Assembly (NCBI GenBank): GCA_963816925.1
Contig: CAWFMY010000001.1
Location: 124,001 to 188,000 of the forward strand
Source of the DNA: CAIWHR01 sp963816925
Lineage (GTDB): Bacteria; Pseudomonadota; Gammaproteobacteria; Burkholderiales; Casimicrobiaceae
Length of the DNA: 64,000 bases
Direction of reading: 5' to 3'
Shown: in pieces, positions 38,701-47,898 of the stretch
How the letters are laid out: each line of letters opens with the position of its first letter
How positions within the stretch are numbered: position 1 is the first letter of the stretch
Position numbers and translations under genes: made by a program
The notes under the pieces: generated by a model
The model's input: only the letters and a program-made list of their open reading frames with translations
The model's database searches: none
Told to the model about the DNA's origin: nothing

Positions 38701-39503
38701 CGGAGCCGGACGGTCGCCTGACGCTGTTGTCGGCGAAGGGCATCAGCAAGCGCTTCGGCGGCGTGCATGCGCTGTCGGACGTCGGATTCACGATCGGGCA
38801 CGGCGAAATCTACGGGCTCATCGGCCCGAACGGCGCCGGCAAGACCAGCTTGTTCAACGTCCTCACCGGAATTTACGAGCAGAACGAAGGCGAATTCATC
38901 TTCGACGGCCAGCCGCTCACCGGACTCAAGCCGAACGACGTCGCGGAGCGCGGCATCGCGCGGACGTTCCAGAACATCCGCCTGTTCGCGAACCTGTCGG
39001 CACTCGAGAACGTGATGATCGGCCGCCACGTGCGCACCCACGCGAATGTCGTCGGCGCGATCTTCCGCGACGCGAAGACGCGCGCCGAGGAAAAGGCGAT
39101 CGAGAAGCGTGCCTACGAGCTGCTCGCGTACGTCGGCGTGTCGAAGCGGGCGAACTCGCTCGCGAAGCACCTTGCGTACGGCGACCAGCGCCGACTCGAG
39201 ATTGCGCGCGCGCTCGCGACCGAGCCCAAGCTCCTCGCGCTCGACGAGCCGGCGGCGGGGATGAACGCAACGGAAACCGCGTCGCTCAGGGGGCTCCTCG
39301 AGGGCATCCGCCGCGACGGCACGACGATACTGCTGATCGAGCACGACATGAAGCTCGTGATGAGCGTATGCGACCGCGTGCTGGTGCTGGACTACGGCAG
39401 GAAGATCGCCGAGGGCACCGCCGCCGACGTGCAGAAGGATCCGAAAGTGATCGCCGCGTATCTCGGCGGCGAAGTTTCGCTCAACCTGAAGGGCGCGGCG
39501 TGA
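38697..39503 (+). CDS. livG: Branched-chain amino-acid ABC transporter ATPase LivG
   Basis: ATP-binding subunit. Walker A GPNGAGKTS, the signature region AYGDQRRLEIARAL (degenerate compared with LSGGQ, normal for LivG), Walker B LLALDEPAAGM and the switch histidine IEHDMKLV. 268 aa, intact. Confidence 0.96.
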
Positions 39504-40244
39504 GCGGCGAATCGCCTGCCGGCCACGACCCCGCTGCTCGAGCTGAAGAAGCTCCAGGTCGCCTACGGCGGCATCCAGGCCGTGAAAGGGATCGACCTCC
39601 ACGTCGGCTCGGGCGAGCTCGTGTGTCTCATCGGCGCGAACGGCGCCGGCAAGACGACGACATTGAAGGGCATCTGCGGCCTGCAGCCCGTCAAGTCCGG
39701 CTCGATTCACTACGCCGGCGAGAGCATCGTCGGCCGCCCGGCGTTCGAGCTCGTCCGCAAGGGTCTCGCGATGGTGCCCGAGGGCCGGGGCGTGTTCGGC
39801 GCGCTGACGATCGAGGAAAACCTGGCGATGGGCGCCTACATCCGAAGCGATGCCGCCGGCGTGCGTGCCGACGTCGAGCGGGTGTTCGGCCTGTTCCCGC
39901 GGCTCAAGGAACGGCGCCGCCAGACCGCCGGCACGATGTCGGGAGGCGAGCAGCAGATGCTCGCCATGGGTCGCGCGCTGATGTCGAGACCGAAGCTCCT
40001 GCTCCTCGACGAGCCGTCGATGGGCCTCGCGCCGCTGATGGTGCAGAAGGTGTTCGAGACGGTGCTCGCGGTCTCGAAAGAGGGCGTCACGATCCTGCTG
40101 ATCGAGCAGAACGCCAAGCTGGCGCTCGAGGTGAGCGATCGCGGCTACGTGATGGAGTCCGGCGAGATCACGCTCGCGGGCGACGCGAAGACGCTGCTGC
40201 ACGATCCTGCCGTGCGCGCCGCGTACCTCGGCGAAGCCGCGTAA
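39500..40244 (+). CDS. livF: Branched-chain amino-acid ABC transporter ATPase LivF (one frameshift near start)
   Basis: Second ATPase: Walker A GANGAGKTTT, signature MSGGEQQMLAMGRAL, Walker B LLLLDEPSMGLAP. The conserved N-terminus PLLELKKLQVAYGGIQAVKG is in frame but has no start codon behind it. Removing one base near 39525 connects it to GTG 39500 (MSGESPAATTP), which overlaps the livG stop by four bases like the other junctions in this operon. Corrected length is 247 aa. A shorter start at GTG 39582 would lose the first beta strand and is unlikely. Confidence 0.93.
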
Positions 40245-40259
40245 TAGCGTAGCCGCGGA

Positions 40260-40989
40260 ATGCCGGATTCCGGAGCGCCGCCCGCCGCCGCCCGTCGCCC
40301 CGCTTTCGCACGTCGTCCCCTGGCGAAATGCGCTCGCGTGGTACGAAGAGGCGATGCGGCTCTTCAAGTTCGCGCCGCTCGCGTCGACCGGGCTCGCCCT
40401 CGTCACGATCGCGACCGAGCTCGTGCTGAAGGCGGCGCCCGGCGCACTTTCGCTCACGGCCGAGATCGTCGCGCCGCTTGTCGCATGCAGCCTCTTCTAT
40501 GCGGCCGCGGCCGCGGACCGGCGGGAGGCGCCGTCGCTGCGCCTCGTCGGGCTCGCCTTTCTCGCCGGCGGAAACGCGATGATCGCCGTCATCGCCGCCA
40601 GCCTCGTGGCGTTCTTCGCGGAAGCACTGGCCGGTTGGTGGATCGCGGACGCGAATCTCCTTCTGCTCGAAGGCACGCCAGCGTTGTCCGTGACCGAATT
40701 CTTCGGCATCTACGCGATCGTCACGCTCGCCGCGCTGCCGGTCACGTTCGTGCCGCCTCTGGTCCTGTTCGGGCGCCTGCGGTTGCGCGCGGCGTTTGCG
40801 GCGAGCTTCGTCGCCTTCGCGCAGAACACGGTGCCGCTCCTCGTTTACGGCCTGGCAGCACTGGTGCTTCTTGCATTCGCCCTGCTCACCGCGGGTCTCG
40901 GGCTCGTGGTGGCCCTGCCGCTGTGGGCGGCGGCGTCCTACGCAGCGTGGAAGGACGTGTTCGGCATCCGGGACGCACCGACCTTCTGA
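40260..40989 (+). CDS. BPSS1780-like multipass membrane protein (likely one frameshift near start)
   Basis: About 242 aa, six or so hydrophobic helices, ends LPLWAAASYAAWKDVFGIRD, a phrase I associate with the BPSS1780 family of betaproteobacteria. The family-like N-terminus VPWRNALAWYEEAMRLFKFAP is in frame with the main body but has no start behind it; ATG 40260 lies one frame off, so one inserted base in the CG repeat near 40280 is likely. The alternative is a short start at ATG 40354. Function unknown. Directly follows livF. Confidence 0.7.
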
Positions 40990-41011
40990 CGGTGGCGGCG
41001 CGCGCAGGTGT

Positions 41012-41290
41012 TCACGCGGTCGGCCGATGCGTGAACCCCGCGATTCCGGCGTCCGCCTCGGCAGGAAACGTCTCGACTCCCTCGACCCGCGCCGCCGGCG
41101 GGCCCTGGCGACACCAGGCGACAACGCCGTCGACCGCCGCGACATCGCCCTGCACGAACGCCTCGACCGTGCCGTCGCGCCGATTGCGCACCCACCCGGT
41201 GACGCCGCGCGCCGTCGCGACCTCGACCATGAGGTAGCGAAAGCCCACGCCCTGGACCCGGCCGCGGACGATCAGGCGAACCGCGATCAT
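41012..41290 (-). CDS. acyP: Acylphosphatase
   Basis: 92 aa, hydrolyses acyl phosphates. The phosphate-binding loop with catalytic arginine is GRVQGVGFR (residues 10-18) and the catalytic asparagine is in WVRNRRDGTVE. The ATG overlaps the stop of the Nudix gene by four bases. Intact. Confidence 0.94.
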   Translation of the reverse strand: MIAVRLIVRGRVQGVGFRYLMVEVATARGVTGWVRNRRDGTVEAFVQGDVAAVDGVVAWCRQGPPAARVEGVETFPAEADAGIAGFTHRPTA

Positions 41291-41850
41291 GCGCCTTGCC
41301 GTCGCGCGTGGAGCAGCAATGCCGCGACGGTCTTGGCGTCGGTGATCTCGCCGCGATCGAGCGCGGCGAGCATCTCCGGGAGGCTCATGGTGACGATCTC
41401 GAGGAATTCGCCGGCGTCGAGCTTTGCGCCGACATGGGTGAGTCCCTCGGCGACGAAGAGGTCGATCTGCTCGTTCGTGTAGGAAACGATCGTGTGGATC
41501 GCACCGAGCGGCGTCCAGCGCGCGGCTTCGTAACCGGCCTCCTCACGCAGCTCGCGCCGCGCCGACTCGAGTGCCGACTCGCCCGGATCGCGTTTCCCGG
41601 CCGGAAACTCGATGAACACGCGGTCGAGCGGATAGCGAAACTGGCGCTCGACGACGAGACGACCGTCGGGAAGCACGGGGACGATCAGCACGGCTCCGGG
41701 ATGCACGATGTGCTCGCGCGTCGCCAGCGTGCCGTCCGGAAGCCGCACCTTGTCGCGACGCACATGCAGGAGCTCGCCGTCGAACACAGGCTCGGACGAC
41801 ACCTTCGTCTCGATGAGGTGCGCATCGCCGGGCTTGGGCAGCTTATTCAA
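41287..41850 (-). CDS. Nudix hydrolase, ADP-ribose pyrophosphatase type
   Basis: Complete Nudix box from PAGKRDPGE to RRELREEAGY (G-x5-E-x7-REUXEEXGU pattern), preceded by LDRVFIEFPAG and followed by IHTIVSYTNEQIDLFVAEGL, which fits the NudF/ADP-ribose group. The only start in range is TTG 41850, overlapping the end of hemF by eight bases. 187 aa, intact. Exact substrate not proven. Confidence 0.87.
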   Translation of the reverse strand: MNKLPKPGDAHLIETKVSSEPVFDGELLHVRRDKVRLPDGTLATREHIVHPGAVLIVPVLPDGRLVVERQFRYPLDRVFIEFPAGKRDPGESALESARRELREEAGYEAARWTPLGAIHTIVSYTNEQIDLFVAEGLTHVGAKLDAGEFLEIVTMSLPEMLAALDRGEITDAKTVAALLLHARRQGA

Positions 41851-42747
41851 GCCAATCCTTCGCGACGAGGAAATCGGTGTAGAGACGAGCCTCCGGGGTG
41901 CCGGGTTCGGGCTTCCAGTCGTAGCGCCATTTCACGATCGGCGGCAGCGACATGAGGATCGCCTCGGTGCGGCCGCCCGACTGCAGGCCGAACAGCGTGC
42001 CCCGGTCCCAAACCAGGTTGAATTCGACGTAGCGGCCGCGACGATACGCCTGGAAGTCGCGCTCGCGCTCGCCGTAGGCACGTCCTTGCGCCGCTCGAGG
42101 ATCGGCGCGTAGGCCGCGAGAAAATGGTCGCCGACACTTTTCGTGAGCGTGAAGCAGCGCCCGAAGCCGCCTTCGCTCAAGTCGTCATAGAAGATCCCGC
42201 CGATCCCGCGCGCCTCGCCGCGATGCTTCAGGAAGAAATATTCGTCGCACCACTTCTTGTATTTCGCGTGGACGTCGCGGCCGAACGGCGCCAGGGCGTC
42301 GCGACAGGTGCGGTGAAAATGGATCGCGTCTTCCGCAACACCGTAATAGGGCGTGAGGTCCATTCCGCCCCCGAACCACCATGCATCCGCGGCATCGGGA
42401 CCGGATGCGTGGGCGACGAACATCCGCACGTTGAGGTGCACGGTCGGCGCGTACGGATTGCGCGGATGGAGCACGAGCGACACACCCATCGCCTCCCATG
42501 GCCGTCCGGCGATCCCGGGGCGCGACGCCGACGCCGACGGCGGCAGCTTGTCGCCTCGCACATGCGAGAAATTGACGCCGCCGCGCTCGAGCACGGCGCC
42601 CTCCTCGATCAGTCGCGAAATGCCGCCGCCGCCCTCCGGCCGCGTCCATTCGTCGCGGCGGAACGGCGTCCCGTCGATCGCCTCCAGGCCGGCGACGATG
42701 CGCGCCTGCAGATCCAAAAACCAGGAGCGAGCTTCGGAGGTGTTCAC
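41843..42747 (-). CDS. hemF: Oxygen-dependent coproporphyrinogen III oxidase (one frameshift)
   Basis: Aerobic step of heme synthesis. Family phrases: WWFGGGMDLTPYY, HKYKKWCDEYFFLKHR-type segment, GGIFYDDL. The frame breaks near 42080: here one base is missing rather than added. With it restored, ERRKDVP continues YGERERDFQAYRRGRYVEFNLVWDRG and LFGLQSGGRTEAILMSLPP and ends at TAA 41845-41843 after AKDWLE. 301 aa, normal length. Confidence 0.93.
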
Positions 42748-42777
42748 TGGAACTCGCCGAATCGCGCGGTGCGTGGC

Positions 42778-44067
42778 TCAGGCTTTGCGGGCGCCAAGCG
42801 CGCGATGTCCGATGTCGGTGCGGTATTGCATGCCGGGGAAGCGGATTTCGGCGATCGCCGCGTACGCGGTGCGCTGCGCCTGCCTGACGGAATCGCCGAG
42901 CGCCGTCACGCACAACACGCGGCCGCCGCTTACCGCCACCTTGCCGTCGTCCATTGCCGTTCCGGCGTGAAAGACCTTGCAGTCCGGATGCGAAGCCGCC
43001 GTCACGCGCTCGAGCCCGTCGATCTGCCCGCCTTTGCGCGGCGCTTCGGGGTAACCTTCCGCGGCGAGCACGACACCGAGCGCCGCACGCCGATCCCACT
43101 CGGCCTCCACGCTATCGAGCGTGCCTTTGACCGCATGCAGCACGAGGTCGACCAGGTCCGACTTGAGGCGCACCATGATCGGCTGCGTTTCCGGGTCACC
43201 CAGTCGGCAGTTGAATTCGAGCACGCGCGGAACGCCGGCTTCGTCGATCATCACGCCGGCGTACAGGAAGCCGGTGTACGGAATGCCGTCGGCCGCCATG
43301 CCGGCCACGGCCGGCAGGATGATTTCACGCATGATCCGCGCGTGCAGCGCCGGCGTGACGACCGGCGCGGGAGAATAGGCGCCCATGCCGCCGGTGTTGG
43401 GACCCGTGTCGCCGTCGCGCAGGCGCTTGTGGTCCTGCGACGACGCGAGCGGCAGCACGTTGCGGCCATCGACCATCACGATGAAGCTCGCTTCCTCGCC
43501 GGCGAGAAAATCCTCGACGACGACGCGCGCGCCGGCCGCGCCGAGGAGGTTGCCTTCGAGCATCGCGTCGATCGCCGCATGCGCTTCGGCCGTCGTCGCC
43601 GCGACCACCACGCCCTTGCCCGCGGCGAGGCCGTCCGCCTTGACGACGATCGGCGCGCCGCGCTCGCTGACGTATGCGCGCGCCGCGCCGGCGTCGGTAA
43701 ACGTCCGGGATTGCGCGGTGGGAATCGCATGCCGCGCCATGAACGACTTGGCGTAATCCTTCGAGCTTTCGAGCTGCGCCGCGGCCTGCACGGGCCCGAA
43801 GATCGGCAGCCCGGCGGCGCGAAAAGCATCGACTACGCCCTCCGCCAGCGGCCCCTCCGGACCGACCACCGTGAGCGCGACGTGCTGTTCCAGCGCAAAC
43901 GCAACGAGATCCGGAATCGCGGTGATCGCGACGTTGGTCAGCTCCGGCTCGAGCGCCGTCCCTGCGTTGCCGGGCGCCACGAAGACCTTCGCCACCCGCT
44001 CCGATTGCGCGAGCTTCCAGGCCAGCGCGTGCTCCCGGCCGCCGCCGCCGATGACGAGAACGTTCAT
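42778..44067 (-). CDS. purD: Phosphoribosylamine-glycine ligase (GAR synthetase)
   Basis: Second step of purine synthesis, ATP-grasp enzyme. N-terminal VLVIGGGGREHALAWKL, VVGPEGPLAEGVVD, ATP-site VVKADGLAAGKGVVVA and metal-site FNCRLGDPETQ. 429 aa, intact. Thirty bases before hemF and ten bases after pagP, in one long minus-strand run with purH. Confidence 0.97.
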   Translation of the reverse strand: MNVLVIGGGGREHALAWKLAQSERVAKVFVAPGNAGTALEPELTNVAITAIPDLVAFALEQHVALTVVGPEGPLAEGVVDAFRAAGLPIFGPVQAAAQLESSKDYAKSFMARHAIPTAQSRTFTDAGAARAYVSERGAPIVVKADGLAAGKGVVVAATTAEAHAAIDAMLEGNLLGAAGARVVVEDFLAGEEASFIVMVDGRNVLPLASSQDHKRLRDGDTGPNTGGMGAYSPAPVVTPALHARIMREIILPAVAGMAADGIPYTGFLYAGVMIDEAGVPRVLEFNCRLGDPETQPIMVRLKSDLVDLVLHAVKGTLDSVEAEWDRRAALGVVLAAEGYPEAPRKGGQIDGLERVTAASHPDCKVFHAGTAMDDGKVAVSGGRVLCVTALGDSVRQAQRTAYAAIAEIRFPGMQYRTDIGHRALGARKA

Positions 44068-44077
44068 TCAGGGAGCC

Positions 44078-44650
44078 TCAATCGATCGCAATCTTTCCGA
44101 ATACGTAGAAGACACTCCCGTTGTTGATACCACCGTTGAAATTGGGAATGTAGGTCGAGTACACGGAGACCTTGTCGTAGCGCAGGCTGACGAGCGGCAG
44201 TATCGCGGGGAACGGGATGCCGCCCCAGATGTCCTGCCGGGAAATGAGCATCAGGGTATAGCCGAGTCCCGGCTGCAGCGAATCGCGCGGGCGCCACCAT
44301 GTCGTCCATGCGTAGCCGAGATTGAATTCCGGCTCGTAGTGCGAATCGCTGAACACGAGAAAGTAGACCGTGTCGGTGTCGCCGTTCTCGCGCTCGGTGC
44401 TGCGCGCCCATCCGCCGCCCCACGCATACGGGTTCTCCTCGGCGCGCTTCTCGGCGGTCCACGTCCATGGCGTGTGCCAGGAATAGCCGGACACGAGAAT
44501 TTCGTTGCTGCCCTTCTGGTACGTGTCGACGACACGCCGGCAGCCCATGTTGAGCCACTCCCACAGATCCGCGCACTCGGCGGCAGGTGCGGTGGTCGAG
44601 TACGTGCCGACCACCGCCACTAGCAGGGCAAGGATGCGCAATCGCTGCAT
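44078..44650 (-). CDS. pagP: Lipid A palmitoyltransferase PagP-like outer-membrane enzyme
   Basis: 190 aa with a signal peptide to about residue 24. The segment SGYSWHTPWTW carries H59 and FSDSHYEPEFNLGY carries D102-S103. The spacing between the histidine and Asp-Ser pair, 43 residues, equals that of the E. coli PagP catalytic residues (H33, D76, S77 of the mature protein). Other family phrases are PYAWGGGWARS, the GYT near 150 and TYIPNFNGGINNGSV near the C-terminus. An eight-strand barrel that moves palmitate onto lipid A is expected. It lies between purH and purD with gaps of 10-15 bp, an odd place for an envelope gene. Confidence 0.85.
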   Translation of the reverse strand: MQRLRILALLVAVVGTYSTTAPAAECADLWEWLNMGCRRVVDTYQKGSNEILVSGYSWHTPWTWTAEKRAEENPYAWGGGWARSTERENGDTDTVYFLVFSDSHYEPEFNLGYAWTTWWRPRDSLQPGLGYTLMLISRQDIWGGIPFPAILPLVSLRYDKVSVYSTYIPNFNGGINNGSVFYVFGKIAID

Positions 44651-44665
44651 GTCGGAGCCTCCCGC

Positions 44666-46237
44666 TCAATGACGAAAATGACGAACACCCGTGAATACCA
44701 TCGCGAGTCCGCGCTCGTCGGCGGCCGCGATGACCTCGTCGTCGCGCATGCTGCCGCCGGGCTCGATCACGGCGACCGCGCCGTTGTCGGCGACCACGTC
44801 GAGGCCATCGCGAAACGGGAAAAACGCGTCGGACGCGACGACCGAGCCCGCAAGCGACAGGTTCGCATGTTTTGCCTTCATTGCGGCGATCCGCGTCGAG
44901 TCGACCCGGCTCATCTGGCCGGCGCCGATGCCGAGCGTCTGTCCGCCGGCACAATAGACGATGGCATTCGACTTGACGAACTTGGCCACCCGCCACGCGA
45001 ACATGAGGTCGGCGAGCTCGCCCGGCGTCGGCGCCTTTTTCGTGACGACCTTGAGTTCCGCCGGCAGCACGTTGCGCGCATCGGCGGTCTGCACGAGCAA
45101 GCCGCCGCCCACGCGCTTCCAGTCGAGCTGCGCAGAAGATGGCGTCGAAGCGGGCGGCACCTCGAGCACGCGGACATTCTTCTTTTGCGCGATCACCGTC
45201 AACGCGTCGGCGGTGTAGGCGGGCGCGATCAGGACCTCGACGAATTGCGTGGCGACGGCTTCCAGCGTGGCCGCGTCGACCGGCCGGTTGAAGGCGATGA
45301 TGCCGCCGAACGCGGACGTCGGATCGGTCGCGAAGGCCTTGCGGTAGGCGTCCACCGTCGTGCCCGCGATCGCCACGCCGCAGGGATTCGCGTGCTTGAC
45401 GATCACGCACGCGGTCTCGACGAACGACTTCACGCATTCCCATGCGGCGTCGCTGTCGGCGATGTTGTTGTACGACAGCTCCTTGCCCTGCAGCTGCCGG
45501 TACGTGCCGATGGTGCCCGCGGCCGGATGCTGGTCGCGATAGAACGCCGCCTGCTGGTGCGGATTCTCGCCGTAACGGAGGTCCTCGACTTTTACCACCT
45601 GCAGGTTGAACCGGTCGGGAAAGGCCGCCGCCGCGCCGTCGGGGCCGCGCGCCGTGAGCCAGTTCGAGATCGCGCCGTCATAGGAGGCCGTGTGCGAGAA
45701 CGCCTTGCGCGCCAGCGCGAAGCGCGTTTCGGCGGACAGGACCGCGCCATGCGCCTCGAGCTCCGCAAGCAGCGCCGCGTAGTCAGCCGGGTCGACCACG
45801 ATGCCGACGTCGCGCCAGTTCTTCGCGGCGGAGCGAACCATCGCCGGGCCGCCGATATCGATGTTCTCGATGGCGTCGTCCAGCGAGCAGCCGGGCTTCG
45901 CGACGGTCTCGCGGAAGGGATAGAGATTGACGACGACGAGGTCGATCGTCGGGATCGAATGCTTTTCCAGCGCGGCGAGGTGGCCGGGATCGTCGCGCCG
46001 CGCGAGGACGCCGCCGTGCACTTTCGGATGCAGCGTCTTGACGCGCCCGTCGAGCATTTCCGGGAATCCCGTGTAGTCGCCGATCTCGACGACGGGCACG
46101 CCGGCGTCGGCAAGGGCCTTCGCGGTGCCGCCGGTCGACAGGAGCGTCACGCCGAGCCGCGCGAGCCCGCTCGCAAAGCCGGCGAGACCGGTCTTGTCGG
46201 AGACGGACAGCAAGGCGCGGGCGACTGGAGCGGACAT
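44666..46237 (-). CDS. purH: Bifunctional AICAR transformylase / IMP cyclohydrolase
   Basis: Last two steps of IMP synthesis. N-terminal cyclohydrolase domain with LSVSDKTGL, LLSTGGTAKAL and GRVKTLHPKVHGG; the C-terminal transformylase domain contains LRYGENPHQQAAFYR and the catalytic-region VKHANPCGVA. I start at ATG 46237 (MSAPVARALLS), giving 523 aa; nine more codons are open upstream. Intact. Confidence 0.96.
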   Translation of the reverse strand: MSAPVARALLSVSDKTGLAGFASGLARLGVTLLSTGGTAKALADAGVPVVEIGDYTGFPEMLDGRVKTLHPKVHGGVLARRDDPGHLAALEKHSIPTIDLVVVNLYPFRETVAKPGCSLDDAIENIDIGGPAMVRSAAKNWRDVGIVVDPADYAALLAELEAHGAVLSAETRFALARKAFSHTASYDGAISNWLTARGPDGAAAAFPDRFNLQVVKVEDLRYGENPHQQAAFYRDQHPAAGTIGTYRQLQGKELSYNNIADSDAAWECVKSFVETACVIVKHANPCGVAIAGTTVDAYRKAFATDPTSAFGGIIAFNRPVDAATLEAVATQFVEVLIAPAYTADALTVIAQKKNVRVLEVPPASTPSSAQLDWKRVGGGLLVQTADARNVLPAELKVVTKKAPTPGELADLMFAWRVAKFVKSNAIVYCAGGQTLGIGAGQMSRVDSTRIAAMKAKHANLSLAGSVVASDAFFPFRDGLDVVADNGAVAVIEPGGSMRDDEVIAAADERGLAMVFTGVRHFRH

Positions 46238-46337
46238 GCGTCGTAGAGGCGTCGAACCCTGCAACAGGAGCGTGGCGAGCGAGTGATCCCGGAGCTCTTC
46301 GAATAGCGCGCAGCGCGCGAACGCGCGCGCGAGCGCG

Positions 46338-46592
46338 TTACCGGATTCCGTACTTCGAGAGCTTGGTGCGCAACGTGTTGCGGTTCAACCCCAGCATGTC
46401 GGCGGCCTGCGTCTGATTGCCGCCGGTGCGCTCCATGACGGTCAAGATGAGCGCGCGCTCGACGTGCATGATGACCATGTCGTAGATGCCGTGCGGAGGC
46501 TCGCCATCGAGCCTGCGGAAGTATTCGTCGAGCGATTTCTCGACCGAACGGCCGAGCTCGTTGCCACCGTTGATTCGTAGGGTTTTTCTCAC
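46338..46592 (-). CDS. fis: Fis-family DNA-binding protein
   Basis: 84 aa nucleoid-associated regulator. The C-terminal helix-turn-helix is NQTQAADMLGLNRNTLRTKLSKYGI, close to Fis and NtrC-type HTH. GTG 46592 overlaps the dusB stop by four bases (GTGA). The dusB-fis order is shared with gammaproteobacteria. Intact. The 100-bp gap to purH has no recognisable feature. Confidence 0.93.
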   Translation of the reverse strand: MRKTLRINGGNELGRSVEKSLDEYFRRLDGEPPHGIYDMVIMHVERALILTVMERTGGNQTQAADMLGLNRNTLRTKLSKYGIR

Positions 46593-47668
46593 GCGGCCAG
46601 GGCCTCCCCGCCCCGAAGCGATGATTGTCGTGCGCGCCCGAAGGCGTCGCGCGCGTCGACGACGTCCGCGCATGCCGCGCGGTAGCCGAGGCGCTCGCCG
46701 TGGAGCGCAAGTGTATCGAAAAAGCGATGAACTGCGGAGAGCTGCGCGGACGCCGTCTCCGCGGCGTTGATTTCGCGGCGGAAATCCTCGCCGCCCGCGA
46801 GGTCCTTCGTGTACCAGCCGAGATGCTTGCGGGCGATGCGCGCGCCGGGACCTTCGCCGTAGAACGCGTAATGGTCGGCGAGATGGGCGACGATCGCCGC
46901 ATGCGCCTCGGCCACCGTCGGCGGCGCAAGGACCGTTCCCCGCTCGAGGAAGTGCGTGATTTCGCGGAAGATCCACGGCCGCCCCTGCGCCGCGCGGCCG
47001 ATCATGATCGCGTCGGCGCCCGTTTCCTCGAGCACGCGCTGCGCCTGACTCGGCGTGCCGATGTCGCCGTTGGCGATCACGGGAATCGAGACGGCCTTCT
47101 TCACCGCGCGGATCGTCGCGTATTCGACGGGCCCGGTGAATGCGCACGCGCGCGTCCGGCCATGAACGGCCAGCGCGGCAATGCCGGCGTCCTCGGCAAT
47201 CCGCGCGATCGAGAGCGCGTTGCGGTGCGCAGGATCGCGGCCGGTGCGGATCTTGAGCGTCACCGGAACGTCGACCGCGCGAACGACCGCCGTGAGGATT
47301 GCGCCGACGAGCGGCTCGTTCGCGAGCAGCGCGGAACCCGCGGCGACGTTGCAGACCTTTTTCGCCGGGCAACCCATGTTGATGTCGATGATCTGCGCGC
47401 CCCGCTCGACGTTGTAGCGGGCGGCATCCGCCATCATCGCCGGATCCGCACCCGCGATCTGCACGGCGACCGGCGCCGGCTCGCCATCGTGATCGGTGCG
47501 GCGCCGCGATTTCTCCGTGCCGCGAAGCTGCGGGTTCGACGCGACCATCTCCGAGACCGCATAGCCCGCGCCGAAGCGCTTGCAGAGAAGGCGGAACGGC
47601 CGATCGGTCACGCCCGCCATCGGTGCGACGACGAGGTTGTTGGAAAGCGGATACGGTCCGATGCGCAC
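46589..47668 (-). CDS. dusB: tRNA-dihydrouridine synthase B
   Basis: FMN enzyme that reduces uridine in tRNA D-loops. N-terminal LVVAPMAGVTDRPFR, then DINMGCPAKKV with the catalytic cysteine, IRTGRD, VHGRTR and ANGDIGT plus MIGRAAQGRPWIF, which bind FMN. GTG 47668 (VRIGPYPLSNN) gives 359 aa; the longer upstream frame is untypical. Intact. Confidence 0.95.
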   Translation of the reverse strand: MRIGPYPLSNNLVVAPMAGVTDRPFRLLCKRFGAGYAVSEMVASNPQLRGTEKSRRRTDHDGEPAPVAVQIAGADPAMMADAARYNVERGAQIIDINMGCPAKKVCNVAAGSALLANEPLVGAILTAVVRAVDVPVTLKIRTGRDPAHRNALSIARIAEDAGIAALAVHGRTRACAFTGPVEYATIRAVKKAVSIPVIANGDIGTPSQAQRVLEETGADAIMIGRAAQGRPWIFREITHFLERGTVLAPPTVAEAHAAIVAHLADHYAFYGEGPGARIARKHLGWYTKDLAGGEDFRREINAAETASAQLSAVHRFFDTLALHGERLGYRAACADVVDARDAFGRARQSSLRGGEALAA

Positions 47669-47716
47669 GGTCGGCCAGAAAGCGTTAGAGGGGGAAAATG
47701 CCGCAGAGGAGATGGA

Positions 47717-47722
47717 ATTATA
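47717..47722 (-). promoter_or_regulatory. Candidate -10 of the dusB-fis operon
   Basis: Perfect TATAAT on the minus strand, about 50 bp before the dusB GTG; no good -35 at normal spacing. The 230-bp gap 47669-47898 otherwise holds nothing I recognise. The run dusB-fis-purH-pagP-purD-hemF could start here. Confidence 0.35.
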
Positions 47723-47898
47723 ACCGTTCCGCGGCGCGTGCGAAGCGTTGTCGGACCTTTCGCGCGGCGCGCGGGCCGGCATGTTGCGCGAATGCAATCC
47801 GCGCATGCCGGTTGAAAACGCGAACGCGCGGGCGAATCCGCGCGGAGAATTGTGCCGTACACGGCCGCGGCGCGGACGGACGGGCGTTCGCTTTCGTG

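Noticed and set aside
39582..40244. livF starting at GTG 39582
   Set aside because: Would cut off the conserved N-terminal strand PLLELKKLQVAYGG; an upstream GTG with one base correction fits the operon overlaps.
46338..47372. Long frame joining fis to upstream sequence
   Set aside because: The upstream part is a shadow of dusB; fis starts at GTG 46592 by overlap with the dusB stop.
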